A DNA stretch of 64,000 nt, taken from Bacteroides sp. MSB163. GTDB lineage: Bacteria; Bacteroidota; Bacteroidia; Bacteroidales; Bacteroidaceae. Location of the stretch: contig NZ_CP143867.1 in assembly GCF_036416795.1 (NCBI RefSeq), positions 1,922,001 through 1,986,000 of the forward strand, in the 5' to 3' direction. How positions within the stretch are numbered: the stretch's first letter is position 1; every line of letters starts with the position of its first letter. Below, piece after piece: positions 62,821 through 64,000 of this stretch. The notes under the pieces were generated by a model that was not told the origin of the DNA, ran no database searches, and was given only the letters and a program-made list of their open reading frames with translations. The translations under genes were made by a program, and so were the position numbers.

Positions 62821-64000
62821 TTACTGAATGATGCTCATGAAATCTGCATTCGTAAAGTACTTAGCAAATTCCAGGTCAGAAGCGGCTTTCTTAGCTAATG
62901 AAGAATCTTTAGCTACAGCGCTCTTCAAGCTGCTGGTAACCATAGAAGAATTGTTAGTTCTTGCACCTAATACAGCCATCAGGTATTCAGTATAAGCGTC
63001 TGGCTTTTCTACACTTGCCAAAGTATTTTTAGCTTTGTTGTAGTCCTTAGCCAGAATCTGAGCCAAAGCGGCACTGTTAGATTTCGTGTTGCCGAATGCG
63101 CTTACGGCTCTGTCATATTGACCTTGAGCGACGTAGAGGTTACCCAGAGCTTCGTTCAGTTCTTTTGCACCGGAAGCTTTGCTCAGGTAAGTTTCAGCGG
63201 CAGCTTTATCACCCTTTGTCAAAGCGATCAAACCAAGGTTCATGTTAACTTCAGGAGCATCCTTGATAGAAGCAGCTTTCTTGAAGTAGCTTTCAGCCTT
63301 GTCAAGGTTACCTGCCTGGTAAGCCAGTTTACCTAAGTTATTGTAAGCGCGATAGTCGTTCGGATAAATCTGAGTAGCTTTAGTGAAGATTACTTCTTGC
63401 TTAGCCGGATCGTTAGTCAGAGTAGCTGCGTACAGCAATTCTTCCAGACTTAGTTGCTTAGCATCTGTGTTAGCCAGATTAGCGATTTCGTCATCAGACT
63501 TACCGATGATTTCATAATTTAAAGTCAGACGAGAACGACGCAATTGCGGCAAGATTTCGTCAGCTAAGTTCTTATAAACAGAAGAAATGTTCTTGATTTC
63601 CTGCTCTCTTTGTTCAGGATCAGAATACATAGACAGAACGCGAAGGATCAGTTCTTTATCTTGGATATTAGATTTAGATACCAATTCCTGGAAACCTTCC
63701 CAGTCCTGAGCAGTATATTTTGTATCGATTGCAGCGTCAATTTTTGCTTTCTTCAAGTTCTGGTTGATAACCTTTGCAGTGTTGTCCTGACGGTTTTCGG
63801 CCAACTTAGTGTTCAGGCTTACACCACCATCGGGAGATGCATAAGCAGAAACTTCGATGTTGCTGATCTTCTTGTTAACAGCACCGTCTACGTTCTTTAC
63901 TTCTTCGTTGAATTCCTTAGCGGTCTTCAATTCGCCGGCACGAACGTTAGCTTGTTGAATCAAGAACATGATGTTAGCATCGTGTTTTTCCTTGATGATA
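62821..64000 (-). CDS. TPR envelope protein with OmpA-like segment (partial, runs off window)
   Basis: At least 393 residues are visible; the frame is open to position 64000, so the N-terminus lies outside. A first part (ISNIEVSAYASPDGGVSLN...LAENR, at about 48-70 of the visible part) resembles an OmpA C-terminal peptidoglycan-binding-like strand-helix. Then come linkers and TPR units (YPNDYRAYNNLGKLAYQAGN, APEVNMNLGLIALTKGDKA). It is probably a periplasmic or outer-membrane protein conserved in Bacteroides. A strong terminator follows. Confidence 0.8.
   Translation of the reverse strand, partial: IIKEKHDANIMFLIQQANVRAGELKTAKEFNEEVKNVDGAVNKKISNIEVSAYASPDGGVSLNTKLAENRQDNTAKVINQNLKKAKIDAAIDTKYTAQDWEGFQELVSKSNIQDKELILRVLSMYSDPEQREQEIKNISSVYKNLADEILPQLRRSRLTLNYEIIGKSDDEIANLANTDAKQLSLEELLYAATLTNDPAKQEVIFTKATQIYPNDYRAYNNLGKLAYQAGNLDKAESYFKKAASIKDAPEVNMNLGLIALTKGDKAAAETYLSKASGAKELNEALGNLYVAQGQYDRAVSAFGNTKSNSAALAQILAKDYNKAKNTLASVEKPDAYTEYLMAVLGARTNNSSMVTSSLKSAVAKDSSLAKKAASDLEFAKYFTNADFMSIIQ

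Overview
The window looks like chromosomal DNA from a gut Bacteroides species. The evidence is moderate GC, Bacteroides-type promoters (TTTG / about 19-20 bp / TAnnTTTG), many SPII lipoproteins, GH2, GH3 and GH92 glycosidases, an NVEALA-like peptide next to a 6-bladed propeller, DUF3244 and DUF4491 proteins, and a MACPF lipoprotein of the BSAP kind. I cannot fix the species from the sequence.

Layout. 0-5.2 kb: a small lipoprotein, a secreted subtilase with a T9SS-like tail, a VanX-like dipeptidase and catalase. 5.2-8.3 kb: beta-mannosidase downstream of a heavily deleted GH3 gene. 9.0-11.3 kb: beta and gamma subunits of a sodium-pumping decarboxylase without an alpha subunit. 11.4-16 kb: NfeD-like protein plus flotillin, then a LiaF-like protein with a membrane LytTR regulator. 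16-20.3 kb: an ORF6N-protein relic beside a tRNA with anticodon CAT, DUF4491, Lrp/AsnC regulator, two FKBP isomerases and a sirtuin. 20.3-30.7 kb: a surface-glycan cluster with six glycosyltransferases or related enzymes, a flippase, and a three-enzyme set (synthase, HAD phosphatase, cytidylyltransferase) that fits CMP-KDN or a similar nonulosonate. 30.8-34.5 kb: an AlbA_2/Schlafen-like protein and metG.

34.7-43 kb is an AT-rich accessory stretch. It holds a MACPF lipoprotein, three tandem paralogous membrane proteins, a 5'-truncated DUF6125-like gene at its apparent edge, a methyltransferase, an acyltransferase, an S74-chaperone tail-fibre-like protein, DUF3244 and a TPR/HTH membrane regulator. 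43.8-50.3 kb: HAD phosphatase, RavA/ViaA pair, a MITE-like element with perfect 19-bp terminal repeats, and an ADP-forming acyl-CoA synthetase. 50.3-54 kb: GH92 mannosidase and a DUF4842-like lipoprotein. 54.8-60 kb: a second AT-rich operon with a disrupted O-antigen-ligase/TPR protein, an NVEALA-like Cys-rich exported peptide, a 6-bladed propeller lipoprotein, two thioredoxin-like proteins (one frameshifted) and a signal peptidase I. 60-64 kb: YifB/ComM ATPase, a TlpA-like protein without its CXXC, and a TPR protein that runs off the window edge.

The strongest leads are the MACPF island close to the glycan cluster, the NVEALA/propeller/thioredoxin/O-antigen-ligase/SPase operon, and an exactly 22-bp-phased array of five TGCCA-N6-TGGCA palindromes. 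At least six genes show decay: GH3, ORF6N, DUF6125-like, HU-like, O-antigen ligase and a thioredoxin-like gene.
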